From JBEEFP01 sp041166085 (GTDB lineage Bacteria; Actinomycetota; Acidimicrobiia; Acidimicrobiales; JAFATL01), in assembly GCA_041166085.1 (NCBI GenBank), contig JBEEFP010000053.1, positions 1 through 64,000 on the forward strand: a stretch of DNA of 64,000 nt, in the 5' to 3' direction. The translations under genes and the position numbers were made by a program. Positions 56,176-63,586 of this stretch are shown piece by piece (the stretch's first letter is position 1; the number at the start of each line of letters is the position of its first letter). The notes under the pieces were generated by a model that did not search any database, had not been told where the DNA came from, and saw nothing but the letters and a program-made list of their open reading frames with translations.

Positions 56176-57473
56176 TGCGAGGTTCCTGGTCCAACTGGGC
56201 TGGGAACCAACGGTGCTCGCCGACCGCGGTCGAGCATCCGTCAACCGAAGCCGAGCTCTCCGATCTGGTGACGCGCGCCGCCACAAGTGGTCGGCGAGTC
56301 AAGGCGGTCGGCAGCGGGCACTCGTTCACGGACATCGCACTTGCGCCCGACGTGCAGGTGCAGCTCGACCGATACACGAGCGTGCTCGAAGTGGACCGCT
56401 CCTCGCGTCGGGTCACGGTGGAGTCCGGCATCACCATCGCCGAGCTGTCGACACGGCTTGCGGCCGAGGGGCTGGCCATGCCGAACCTGGGCGACATCGC
56501 CTACCAGACCATCTCGGGCGCCATCTCCACCGCGACGCACGGCACTGGGATCGGCTTGGGCGGCATCGCGACGCAGGTGCGGGGCTTGTCGCTGGTGACG
56601 GGTGACGGCTCGCTGCTGAGCTGTTCGGCCGACGTCGAACCGGATGTGTTCAGCGCGGCACGGGTCGGCCTCGGCGCGGTGGGCCTGCTCTCCACGGTGA
56701 CGCTCGAATGCGTGCCCGCGTTCAACCTGCACGCGGTCGAGGAGCCGGTGCGCCTCGACCGCGTGCTCGATGACCTCGATTCGCTGGTCGACCGCAACGA
56801 CCACTTCGAGTTCTTCTACGTGCCCCACACGGGCTGGACCATGACGAAGCGCAACAACCGCACCGACGCGCCGGTGGGCGGGTACCCGCGGTGGCGCGAG
56901 CTGTACGAGAAGGTGCTCATCGAGAACGTGGGGTTCGGCGTGTCGCAATGGGTCGGCCGCGTCCGCCCGCAGTGGTACCGCAAGGTCGCGCACTGGATGC
57001 CGAGCACCGGGCGCAGCGAGTACGTGAAGCCCAGCCATCTCACCTTCGCCAGCCCCCGCTTCGTGCACTTCTACGAGATGGAGTACTCGGTGCCGCGCGC
57101 CGCGGGGGCCGATGCGCTGCGAGCGGTGCGGAAGTGGATCGACAACAGCGGGCTGCAGATCACCTTTCCCATCGAGGTGCGCTTCACGGCGGCCGACGAC
57201 ATCTGGCTGTCCACGGCCAACGGGCGCGAGTCCTGCTACCTCGCGGTCCACGTCTCCAAGGGGACGCAGTACGAGCAGTACTTCCGGGCCGTCGAGGCGA
57301 TCATGAACGAGGTCGGTGGCCGTCCCCACTGGGGCAAGCTCCACTTCCAGACGGCCGAGACCCTCGCCCCCCGTTACGACCACTGGTCCGACTTCCAGGC
57401 CGTCCGCCGCCGCCTCGACCCCGACGGCCGCTTCGCCAACTCCTACACCGACCGGGTCCTGGGCCCGGTCTGA
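56175..57473 (+). CDS. FAD-linked D-arabinono/L-gulono-lactone oxidase-type oxidoreductase
   Basis: VAO-family flavoprotein, 432 residues, of the aldonolactone oxidase group. The N-terminal FAD domain has the covalent-FAD histidine in VGSGHSFTDIAL (H49), and GAISTATHGTGIGLGGIATQV and the later YLAVHVSKG. The C-terminal ALO domain ends RLDPDGRFANSYTDRVLG. Such enzymes oxidise aldonolactones or polyols. GTG 56175 overlaps the etfA TAG by one base (TAGTG), so translation is coupled to ETF, suggesting electron transfer to EtfAB instead of oxygen; that link is inference. Confidence 0.87.
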   Translation: MRGSWSNWAGNQRCSPTAVEHPSTEAELSDLVTRAATSGRRVKAVGSGHSFTDIALAPDVQVQLDRYTSVLEVDRSSRRVTVESGITIAELSTRLAAEGLAMPNLGDIAYQTISGAISTATHGTGIGLGGIATQVRGLSLVTGDGSLLSCSADVEPDVFSAARVGLGAVGLLSTVTLECVPAFNLHAVEEPVRLDRVLDDLDSLVDRNDHFEFFYVPHTGWTMTKRNNRTDAPVGGYPRWRELYEKVLIENVGFGVSQWVGRVRPQWYRKVAHWMPSTGRSEYVKPSHLTFASPRFVHFYEMEYSVPRAAGADALRAVRKWIDNSGLQITFPIEVRFTAADDIWLSTANGRESCYLAVHVSKGTQYEQYFRAVEAIMNEVGGRPHWGKLHFQTAETLAPRYDHWSDFQAVRRRLDPDGRFANSYTDRVLGPV

Positions 57474-57483
57474 GCTCGCTGGC

Positions 57484-58488
57484 TCAGGCCGAGTCCACGG
57501 CGCTCAGGGCCCAGGCCACGCCCTGGTCGGGGTCCTCGACCGCGACGTGGAGGGTCCAGCCCGTCTCCGGCTCGGACGCGTCCCACAGGTGGAAGCGCAG
57601 GGCGGCGGCGGCCGCTTCGAGCTCGTCGGGCGGGACGGGCCACAGGTCGACGAGTCCGGCGATGGACGCGAGTGCCCACCACGCGCCGAAGCGGCCCGCG
57701 GCCATACCCCGTCGACGTCCGTGGGCGCCACCGCTCGCCGCCGTCCACGCCATCCAGGCCATCGCCGTCCCCACCTCGACCTCGACCATGCGCGCCCGAT
57801 GCAGCCCGAGGGCCGCGAGCGCGTCGTCGACGCCGCCCGCCACACCCACCGCCTCGGCCCGGCCGTTCGACTCGGTGGTCCACGCGGAGGCCAGTTCCAC
57901 CAGGGCGCGAACCGTTTCCGGCTCCTCGAGACGGACGGCGGGTGCAGCCGGCAGCTCGACGTGCCGCATGGCGACGACCGGTGGCGTGGGGAAGTGGGCC
58001 TCGTGGGGCCCGTACTCCGCCAGTGGGTACGTGGGCTCCCAGCTCGTCAACGCCAGCGGGAGCTCGAGCACGTGGGCGTCGACGCGGTCGTCGCCCGTGA
58101 GGTCCTCGCCGCGGACGACGCGTTCGTGGGCGGCCATGGCGCCGACCGGACCGGCCGGCAGCTCGGCCGCGAGCTCGTCCCACTCGTGCGTCGAGGCCGC
58201 CACCTCGGGCAACGGTCCGAAGGCGAACCTGCCCGCCCCCTGCTCCAGCATGCGCGCCGCCCATTGCCCCGGGGCCTCCAACGCGAGGCGGTACTCGGCG
58301 TGGGCCGCGACCGGCCACAACTGCAGGCCCCGTTGGAGGGCGCGCTTGCACAGCTCGCGGAGCCGGTACAGCGCGCCCCACTGTCCGTCGGAACAGAGCC
58401 GCTCGACCTCGACGATCAGCCCGTCGACGTCGCCGATGTCGATGAGCCCGGTGGTGCGCGCCGTCAGGTTCTCGTCGCGCGCATTCAT
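57484..58488 (-). CDS. Conserved hypothetical protein in the SCO1664/DUF3090 cluster
   Basis: A 334-residue soluble protein that I cannot assign to a named family. The N-terminal third is helical (DVDGLIVEVERLCSDGQWGALYRLRELCKRALQRGLQLWPVAAHAEYRLALEAPGQW), and the C-terminal third includes MAWMAWTAASGGAHGRRRGMAAGRFGAWWALASIAGLVDLWP and a beta-rich end WTLHVAVEDPDQGVAWALSA. Its ATG overlaps the SCO1664-like stop (ATGA). I have seen proteins of this kind next to the same trio in other actinobacteria, so it is probably a regular part of this locus. Confidence 0.75.
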   Translation of the reverse strand: MNARDENLTARTTGLIDIGDVDGLIVEVERLCSDGQWGALYRLRELCKRALQRGLQLWPVAAHAEYRLALEAPGQWAARMLEQGAGRFAFGPLPEVAASTHEWDELAAELPAGPVGAMAAHERVVRGEDLTGDDRVDAHVLELPLALTSWEPTYPLAEYGPHEAHFPTPPVVAMRHVELPAAPAVRLEEPETVRALVELASAWTTESNGRAEAVGVAGGVDDALAALGLHRARMVEVEVGTAMAWMAWTAASGGAHGRRRGMAAGRFGAWWALASIAGLVDLWPVPPDELEAAAAALRFHLWDASEPETGWTLHVAVEDPDQGVAWALSAVDSA

Positions 58489-59207
58489 ACGAGCGGCCAG
58501 GGGTACGGGCGTCGGGAAGGGTCGGGATCGGGGAAGCGCCCGCGTCGGGCGACGGCGGCGGCGCGGCGGGCCAGAGCGGCCCGCTCGGCGCCGTCCAGCA
58601 GCGCGCCCAGGTCCGGTGGCAGGTCGCGGCTGAAGCGCTCGAGGTCGGCCAAGAGGTCGTCGGCGATGGCCTCACCTGCGAAGTCCCACATCACCGTGCG
58701 CAGCTTCGGCTCGTCGTGGAAGCACAGGCCGTGGTCGATGGCCCACACCCGTCCCTCGTCGTCGACGATGCAATGGCCGCTCTTGCGGTCGGCGTTGTTG
58801 GCAACGAGGTCGAACACCGCGATGGTGCGCAGCGCGTCGTGATACCGGTCGTCCTCGAGCAGCGTGAAGTAGTGCTGACTGAAGTCGGCCTCGATGAAGC
58901 GCTGGTAGGAGCCGCCGCCGTACGGGCCGTCCTCGCGCACGATGGTCTCGGGGACGACGTCCCACCCGAGGGCGGCGGACACCACGTAGGCCGCCGCCTC
59001 GCGGCGGTACAGGCCGTCGGGGAAGTCCCACAGGTCGCGCTCCCCGCGCGCCGGCTTGTACACCGCTCGGGTCACGCCGTCGTCGTGGCACAGCGTCACG
59101 ACGAACGTCGCGTTCGAGCTCCACGGCAGGCGTCCTTCGAGCTCGACCTCACCCTCGAGGAGGGCGGTCAGAGCGTCGGGGCCCGGTGGCCGTTCGTCCG
59201 CGGGCAC
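58485..59207 (-). CDS. SCO1664-family protein (PI3/4-kinase-like fold)
   Basis: Conserved actinobacterial protein of about 240 residues. The kinase-like blocks are RAVYKPARGERDLWDFPDGLYRREAAAYVVSAALGWDVVPETI, DLVANNADRKSGHCIVDDEGRVWAIDHGLCFH and KLRTVMWDF. These resemble the lysine, NADRK and IDHG motifs of atypical phosphoinositide/HipA-like kinases. GTG 59207 is chosen because it gives the expected N-terminal length; CTG 59171 overlaps the DUF3090 stop as CTGA. The family co-occurs with mshC-type mycothiol synthesis genes by established association; the reaction is unknown. Confidence 0.85.
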   Translation of the reverse strand: MPADERPPGPDALTALLEGEVELEGRLPWSSNATFVVTLCHDDGVTRAVYKPARGERDLWDFPDGLYRREAAAYVVSAALGWDVVPETIVREDGPYGGGSYQRFIEADFSQHYFTLLEDDRYHDALRTIAVFDLVANNADRKSGHCIVDDEGRVWAIDHGLCFHDEPKLRTVMWDFAGEAIADDLLADLERFSRDLPPDLGALLDGAERAALARRAAAVARRGRFPDPDPSRRPYPWPLV

Positions 59208-59680
59208 ACGTGCCCCGACGGGTCGAGGGGGAAGCCGCAGAGGGGGCACGGGGGCCGACCCGCTTCCACCAGCGCGGTGCCCCGGATGGCGAGTGCCGCG
59301 ATCTGCTCGCGGGTGGCCGTCACGCGCAGCACGCCGCCGTCGGGCTCCTCGGACTCCTCCGCCACCGCTTCCTGTGCGACGAGCACCACGCGGTCCGTTG
59401 CGTCGTCGTAGGTCACGCCGAGCACGCCGACGACGAAGCGGGGCTCGGCCGGTTCCTCCAGCTCGAGCTCGCCCGGGAGGTCGCCGACGCTCGGCAGGTC
59501 GGCCAGCACGTCGGCCAGGTACTGGGCCAGCGCGCTCACCTGTTGCTTCTCGACCTTCACCGTGACGAGCTCGGCACCCGCGCGCGCCTGGAGCAGGAAC
59601 ACCCGCCGGCCGGGCTCGCCGACGGCTCCGACCGTGATGCGGTCGACGTCGGTCAGATCGAAGCTCTCGAACTCGCTCAT
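59168..59680 (-). CDS. DUF3090 family protein
   Basis: A 170-residue actinobacterial protein beginning SEFESFDLTDVDRITVGAVGEPGRRVFLLQARAG, with VTVKVEKQQVSALAQYLADVL and a C-terminal zinc-knuckle-like CPLCGFPLDPSGHVCPRTNGH. The four residues C, C, H/C and C near 149-162 could bind zinc. It is always found with the SCO1664-like and histidine-phosphatase genes. Function is unknown. ATG 59680 overlaps the phosphatase stop (ATGA). Confidence 0.87.
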   Translation of the reverse strand: MSEFESFDLTDVDRITVGAVGEPGRRVFLLQARAGAELVTVKVEKQQVSALAQYLADVLADLPSVGDLPGELELEEPAEPRFVVGVLGVTYDDATDRVVLVAQEAVAEESEEPDGGVLRVTATREQIAALAIRGTALVEAGRPPCPLCGFPLDPSGHVCPRTNGHRAPTL

Positions 59681-60336
59681 GAGGGTTTGAGGTCCGTGAG
59701 GGCGCCGACGGTGTTGACGGCGAGGACGGTGGGTCCGCCGACACCGAACACGATGACCGTCACGGAACAGGGAGAGACGACGATGCGCTGGAAGAGGTCG
59801 AGCGGGGTTCCCATGGCCGCCGCGACCACAGCCTTGATGGGGTCGGCATGGGAGACGGCGACGACGATGCGGCCCGGGTGGCGCTCTCGCATCTTGTCGA
59901 CGGCCCGCTCGATGCGTGCCTGCATCTCCGGGAAGCTCTCGCCCTTCGGGAAACGGAACCCGGTGGGGTAGCGCTGGACGGTCTGCCACTCCGGCTTCTT
60001 CATGAGCGTCTTGAGCTGCTTCCCGGTCCACTCGCCGAAGTCGCACTCGAGCAGGTCGCGTTCGACCCTCACCTTGACGCCCAGGCGCTTGGCTATGGGC
60101 GCGGCCGTCTCCCGCGTGCGCTCGAGCGGTGACGAGTAGATCGCCGCCACCGTGTCGCCGCCGTCGGTGACGGCGCCGATTCGCTCCGCGACCGCCTCCG
60201 CCTGTTGCCGGCCCGTGTCCGACAGGTGGAGCCCGGTCGCCCGTCCCGGCAGCACCTTGCCCGTCGTCGCCGTCTGCCCGTGGCGGACGAAGAAGACGGT
60301 CGTGGGCGGGGGAGGGGCGGGGCGGCGGGGCGGCAC
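59677..60336 (-). CDS. Histidine phosphatase family protein (MSMEG_4193-like)
   Basis: Phosphoglycerate-mutase-like phosphatase, 219 residues. The catalytic RHG motif is VFFVRHGQTATTGKVLPGRATGLHLSDTG (R-H-G at about 18-20), a second arginine in IYSSPLERTRETAAPI, and the second histidine in VVAVSHADPIKAVVA. It belongs to the actinobacterial subgroup found with DUF3090 and SCO1664. GTG 60336. TAGGTT (60351-60346 on the minus strand) 9 nt upstream is a likely -10, back to back with the UdgB promoter. Confidence 0.88.
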   Translation of the reverse strand: MPPRRPAPPPPTTVFFVRHGQTATTGKVLPGRATGLHLSDTGRQQAEAVAERIGAVTDGGDTVAAIYSSPLERTRETAAPIAKRLGVKVRVERDLLECDFGEWTGKQLKTLMKKPEWQTVQRYPTGFRFPKGESFPEMQARIERAVDKMRERHPGRIVVAVSHADPIKAVVAAAMGTPLDLFQRIVVSPCSVTVIVFGVGGPTVLAVNTVGALTDLKPS

Positions 60337-60345
60337 GGAGATCCC

Positions 60346-60362
60346 AACCTACCGTTGCGGTC
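60346..60362. promoter_or_regulatory. Back-to-back promoters of the phosphatase and udgB genes
   Basis: Plus TACCGT (60350-60355), seven bases, GTG 60363. Minus TAGGTT (60351-60346), nine bases, GTG 60336. The two hexamers share the central TA. Confidence 0.55.
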
Positions 60363-61037
60363 GTGGCTGACTCCCTCGCCCGCGTCACCGCCGAGATCGT
60401 GGAGTGCCGCGCCTGCCCTCGCCTCGTCGCGTGGCGCGAGCAGGTGGCGGTCGAGAAGCGAGCGTCCTTCGCGGGCGAGCAGTACTGGGGCCGGCCGGTG
60501 CCGGGCTTCGGCGATCACCGGGCGCGCCTGCTCGTCGTCGGACTGGCGCCCGCGGCGCACGGCGGCAATCGCACCGGCCGCGTGTTCACCGGCGACCGCT
60601 CGGGCGACTGGCTGTTCGCGGCACTGCACCGGGCCGGCTACGCCAACCAGCCCACCAGTGTCTCCATGCACGACGGCCTCGAGCTGACCGACGCGTACGT
60701 GGCGGCCGTCGTCCGTTGCGCACCCCCCGCCAACAAGCCGAGCATCGAGGAGCGCGACACCTGCCTGCCCTACTTCGAGCGGGAGCTGCGCCTGCTCGAC
60801 AGGATCCGGGTCGTCGTCGTGCTCGGTCAGTTCGCGTACGACAACGTGGCGCGGGTGCTCGGTGTCCGCCGCCGGCCTCGCTTCGGGCACGGCGTAGAGG
60901 TGCCGATCGGCGGTGGTCCCACCGTCATCTGCTCGTTCCACCCGAGTCAGCAGAACACCTTCACGGGCAAGCTCACCGTGCCGATGTTCGACCGCGTGTT
61001 TCAGCGGGCGAGGGAGATCAGCTCGCCCGCGGCGTAG
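60363..61037 (+). CDS. Family 5 uracil-DNA glycosylase (UdgB-like)
   Basis: Fe-S-containing DNA repair glycosylase, 224 residues. The cluster cysteines are C15 and C18 (VECRACPRL), C119 and C134. Motif A is VVGLAPAAHGGNRTGRVFTGDRSGDWLFAALHRAGYANQ, with APAAHG lacking the polar catalytic residue of family 4, as in UdgB. Motif B is the C-terminal CSFHPSQQNTFTGKL. It removes uracil, hypoxanthine and some other damaged bases. The gene end overlaps the convergent TauE gene by 37 nt. GTG start with a leaderless promoter. Confidence 0.9.
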   Translation: MADSLARVTAEIVECRACPRLVAWREQVAVEKRASFAGEQYWGRPVPGFGDHRARLLVVGLAPAAHGGNRTGRVFTGDRSGDWLFAALHRAGYANQPTSVSMHDGLELTDAYVAAVVRCAPPANKPSIEERDTCLPYFERELRLLDRIRVVVVLGQFAYDNVARVLGVRRRPRFGHGVEVPIGGGPTVICSFHPSQQNTFTGKLTVPMFDRVFQRAREISSPAA

Positions 61038-61843
61038 AGCACGCTCACCACGCCGAGGAACACCGCGACCGACAGGCGCAGGTTGCGACGATCGGCCCGG
61101 ATCGCCAACACCGCCCCGAGGCGGGCGCCGGGCACGACGGCGACGGCGAGCAGCAGTGCGAAGCGCCAGTCGATGTCGCCCAGGAAGGCATGGGTGATGG
61201 TGCCGGGCAGGGCGAGGAGACCCACGCATGCCAGCGACGACGCGATGGCGGGCTTGATGCGGACACCGGCGATCTCGGTGAAGGCGGGCACCATCACCAC
61301 CCCGCCGCCCACGCCCAACAGGCCCGACAGCAGCCCGGCGACGACACCGATGCCGATCAACACGCCACGCGTGTCACGGGGTGTTCCCCGGTAGATCGCA
61401 CTGATGGCGTCGTCGGACTCGGTGGCGGCCAGCGAACCCGCGTCGCGCACCACGTCGGCCTGCACCTCGTTGAGCGAGCGGGCCATGCGCCACGACGTGA
61501 ACCCGAGAAGGCCGGCCGTCAGCAGCATGAGCAGATGGCCGTTGCCGGGCACCACGTTTGAGAGCAGCGATCCCGCGACCGACGCCACCATGCCCACCGG
61601 TCCGGTCCAGGCCACGATGCGCCACTGGATGATGTGCTCACGCGTGTATCGGAGGGTGCCGGTGATGGCGCTGGGGAGGATGGACGGGAGGGTGGTGCCG
61701 ACGGCAACGAGGGCCGGCGCGCCCAGCAGGCGGATGGCCGGCGTGGAGATGGTGGCGCCCCCGACACCGAAGGCGGCCGACAGCACGCCGGTGGCCAGGC
61801 CGGCGATGAGCGTGAGCGCGTCTCGGAGTGGTCCCGGATCCAT
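61001..61843 (-). CDS. TauE/SafE-family (TSUP) membrane permease
   Basis: Membrane protein of 280 residues with about eight helices in two repeats, both starting with the family motif: GLATGVLSAAFGVGGATISTPAIRLL (14-39) and GVVAGLLSGLLGVGGGVVMVPAFTEI (about 170-195). Members export sulfite, sulfoacetate or similar organic anions. A hydrophilic loop (about 118-160) lies between the halves. No sulfur gene is nearby. It diverges from dinB, with promoters in the 26-bp gap, and overlaps udgB convergently. Confidence 0.87.
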   Translation of the reverse strand: MDPGPLRDALTLIAGLATGVLSAAFGVGGATISTPAIRLLGAPALVAVGTTLPSILPSAITGTLRYTREHIIQWRIVAWTGPVGMVASVAGSLLSNVVPGNGHLLMLLTAGLLGFTSWRMARSLNEVQADVVRDAGSLAATESDDAISAIYRGTPRDTRGVLIGIGVVAGLLSGLLGVGGGVVMVPAFTEIAGVRIKPAIASSLACVGLLALPGTITHAFLGDIDWRFALLLAVAVVPGARLGAVLAIRADRRNLRLSVAVFLGVVSVLYAAGELISLAR

Positions 61844-61856
61844 CGGTTGGCCTGTC

Positions 61857-61869
61857 TAGCGTGTGGGTC
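61857..61869 (+). promoter_or_regulatory. Leaderless promoter of the dinB-like gene
   Basis: TAGCGT (61857-61862), then GTGGGTC and ATG 61870. Confidence 0.55.
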
Positions 61870-62337
61870 ATGAGCGAGCACCGGCTCGATTCCCTCGAGC
61901 AACTGCGGAGCACGGGCCGTGACCTGGTCTCGTTGCTCAGCGGCGTGAGCGACGACCACCTGGCCCGTCGTCCCGAGGAGGCGGAGTGGTCGGCGCGCGA
62001 GATCATCTCCCACCTCGCCGACGCCGAGCTGACCTACGCCATGCGGTTGCGGCTCATCGTCGCCCAGGACCGACCTCGGCTCACCTGGTACGACGAGGAG
62101 GCGTGGGTGGAGCGCTTCGGTCCCCTCGACGAGGACGCCCGGAACACCCTCGCCCGCTGGCGAGCGCTCCGCGACAGCAACACCCGCTTGTTCGAGTCAC
62201 TCGAAGGCGCGGAATGGGAGCGGGCCGGCATCCACGACACCGACGGCCTGCTCACCGTCGACGCGATCGCCAAGCGCATGGTCGCCCACGACCGGACCCA
62301 CCTCGACCAGATCCGAGCCGCGCTGTCGCGCCGCTGA
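61870..62337 (+). CDS. DinB-family four-helix protein
   Basis: A 155-residue DinB/YfiT-like metalloprotein fold. Likely metal-ligand histidines are H48 (REIISHLADAE), and H140 and H144 (AHDRTHLDQIRAAL). The rest is helical. Members include bacillithiol/mycothiol transferases, glutathione-type S-transferases and maleylpyruvate isomerases. With mycothiol-linked genes nearby a thiol transferase is plausible, but nothing specific is shown. It ends just before a long hairpin. Confidence 0.85.
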   Translation: MSEHRLDSLEQLRSTGRDLVSLLSGVSDDHLARRPEEAEWSAREIISHLADAELTYAMRLRLIVAQDRPRLTWYDEEAWVERFGPLDEDARNTLARWRALRDSNTRLFESLEGAEWERAGIHDTDGLLTVDAIAKRMVAHDRTHLDQIRAALSRR

Positions 62338-62349
62338 GCGAGTCCGCGT

Positions 62350-62394
62350 TCTCGAGGAAATAGGGGTCGAAATTCGACCCCTATTTCCTCGAGA
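62350..62394. terminator. 22-bp perfect hairpin between dinB and thiolase genes, type CTCGAGG
   Basis: The arms (22 nt each) match perfectly around a single A. The outer part reads TCTCGAGGAAATAGGGG and its complement. It lies between convergent genes, 12 nt after the dinB stop, and is a likely bidirectional terminator. Its outer bases resemble the hairpin at 50942. Confidence 0.65.
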
Positions 62395-62403
62395 CGAGGG
62401 GGT

Positions 62404-63570
62404 TCAGGACAGGCGCTCGATGATCATGGCCATGCCCTGGCCGCCGCCGACGCACATGGTCTCGAGGCCGTAGGTCCCGTCCAGCGTCTGCAGGTCGTTG
62501 ATGAGGGTGCCCATGATGCGGGCCCCCGTCTGGCCGAACGGGTGACCGAGCGCGATCGCACCGCCGTGGGGGTTGAGCTGGTCCTCGATCGAGATGCCGA
62601 CCTCGTCGCACACCGGGAGGACCTGGGCCGCGAACGCTTCGTTGAGCTCGACGACGTCGATGTCGCCGATCGACATGCCCGCCTTGGCCAGCACCTTGCG
62701 GCACGCCTCGATGGGACCCACGCCCATGATCTCGGGAGCGAGGCCGGAAACCGCGGACGCGACGATGCGGGCCAGGGGCTTCAGTCCCAGCGACCGAGCC
62801 TTGTCCTCGTCCATCACCAGGACGGCGGCCGCCCCGTCGTTCAGGGGACAGGCGTTGCCGGCGGTGACGCGGCCGTCCTCCTTGAAGGCGGGCGGGAGCT
62901 GGGCCAGCTTCTCCACCTCGGTGCCGGGGCGGGGGCACTCGTCCTTGTCGAACAGCGTGCCGTCGGGCAACACGACAGGACTGATCTCCCGCTCGAAGAA
63001 GCCGTTCTTCTGGGCCTCGACGGCCCGGCTCTGGGAGATCACCGCGTACTCGTCCATGCGCTGGCGGCTGATGTCGTACTTCTCCGCCACGTTCTCGGCC
63101 GTGATGCCCATCGGGATGTAGACGTGGTTGATGAAGTCGTCGCGCGAGTCGTCGGCGAAGCGGGGGTTGAGGTCCTCCTTGCCCATGCCCTTGCCCGCGG
63201 TACGGCTCACCCACTCCATGCCGCCCGCCACGTAGGTGTCGCCCTCACCCACCTTGATGGCGTGGTACGCGATGCGGATCGACTGCAGCGACGACGCACA
63301 GAAGCGGTTGACCGAGCTGCCGGGCACCGTGTCCGGCAGGCCGCCGAGCAGGCCGACCTGACGGGCCATGTTGGCACCCTGCTCACCCACGTGGTTGGCC
63401 GCGCCCCAGATCACGTCCTCCACCGACGCGGGGTCGACGGCCGGGGCCTTCTTCATCAGCTCCTGGATGATGAACCCGCCCGTGTCGTCGGCCCGGCTGT
63501 CCTTGAGCGAGCCCTTGAAGGCCCGAGCGATGGGCGTGCGGGCGGCGGCGACGATGACGGCTTCGGACAT
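62404..63570 (-). CDS. Acetyl-CoA acetyltransferase (thiolase II-type)
   Basis: Thiolase of 388 residues, catalysing Claisen condensation or thiolysis of acyl-CoA. Active-site residues are C91 in VNRFCASSLQSIRIA, H343 in GGAIALGHPFGQTGARI and C373 in METMCVGGGQGMAMI. The N-terminal AVIVAAARTPIARAFKGSLKDSRADDTGG is typical. ATG 63570 has a close AGGAG 7-9 nt upstream. It follows the FrhB-like gene with a 16-nt gap, so the two may be one operon. Substrate chain length cannot be told. Confidence 0.93.
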   Translation of the reverse strand: MSEAVIVAAARTPIARAFKGSLKDSRADDTGGFIIQELMKKAPAVDPASVEDVIWGAANHVGEQGANMARQVGLLGGLPDTVPGSSVNRFCASSLQSIRIAYHAIKVGEGDTYVAGGMEWVSRTAGKGMGKEDLNPRFADDSRDDFINHVYIPMGITAENVAEKYDISRQRMDEYAVISQSRAVEAQKNGFFEREISPVVLPDGTLFDKDECPRPGTEVEKLAQLPPAFKEDGRVTAGNACPLNDGAAAVLVMDEDKARSLGLKPLARIVASAVSGLAPEIMGVGPIEACRKVLAKAGMSIGDIDVVELNEAFAAQVLPVCDEVGISIEDQLNPHGGAIALGHPFGQTGARIMGTLINDLQTLDGTYGLETMCVGGGQGMAMIIERLS

Positions 63571-63586
63571 GGGTTCTCCTTGGTGA

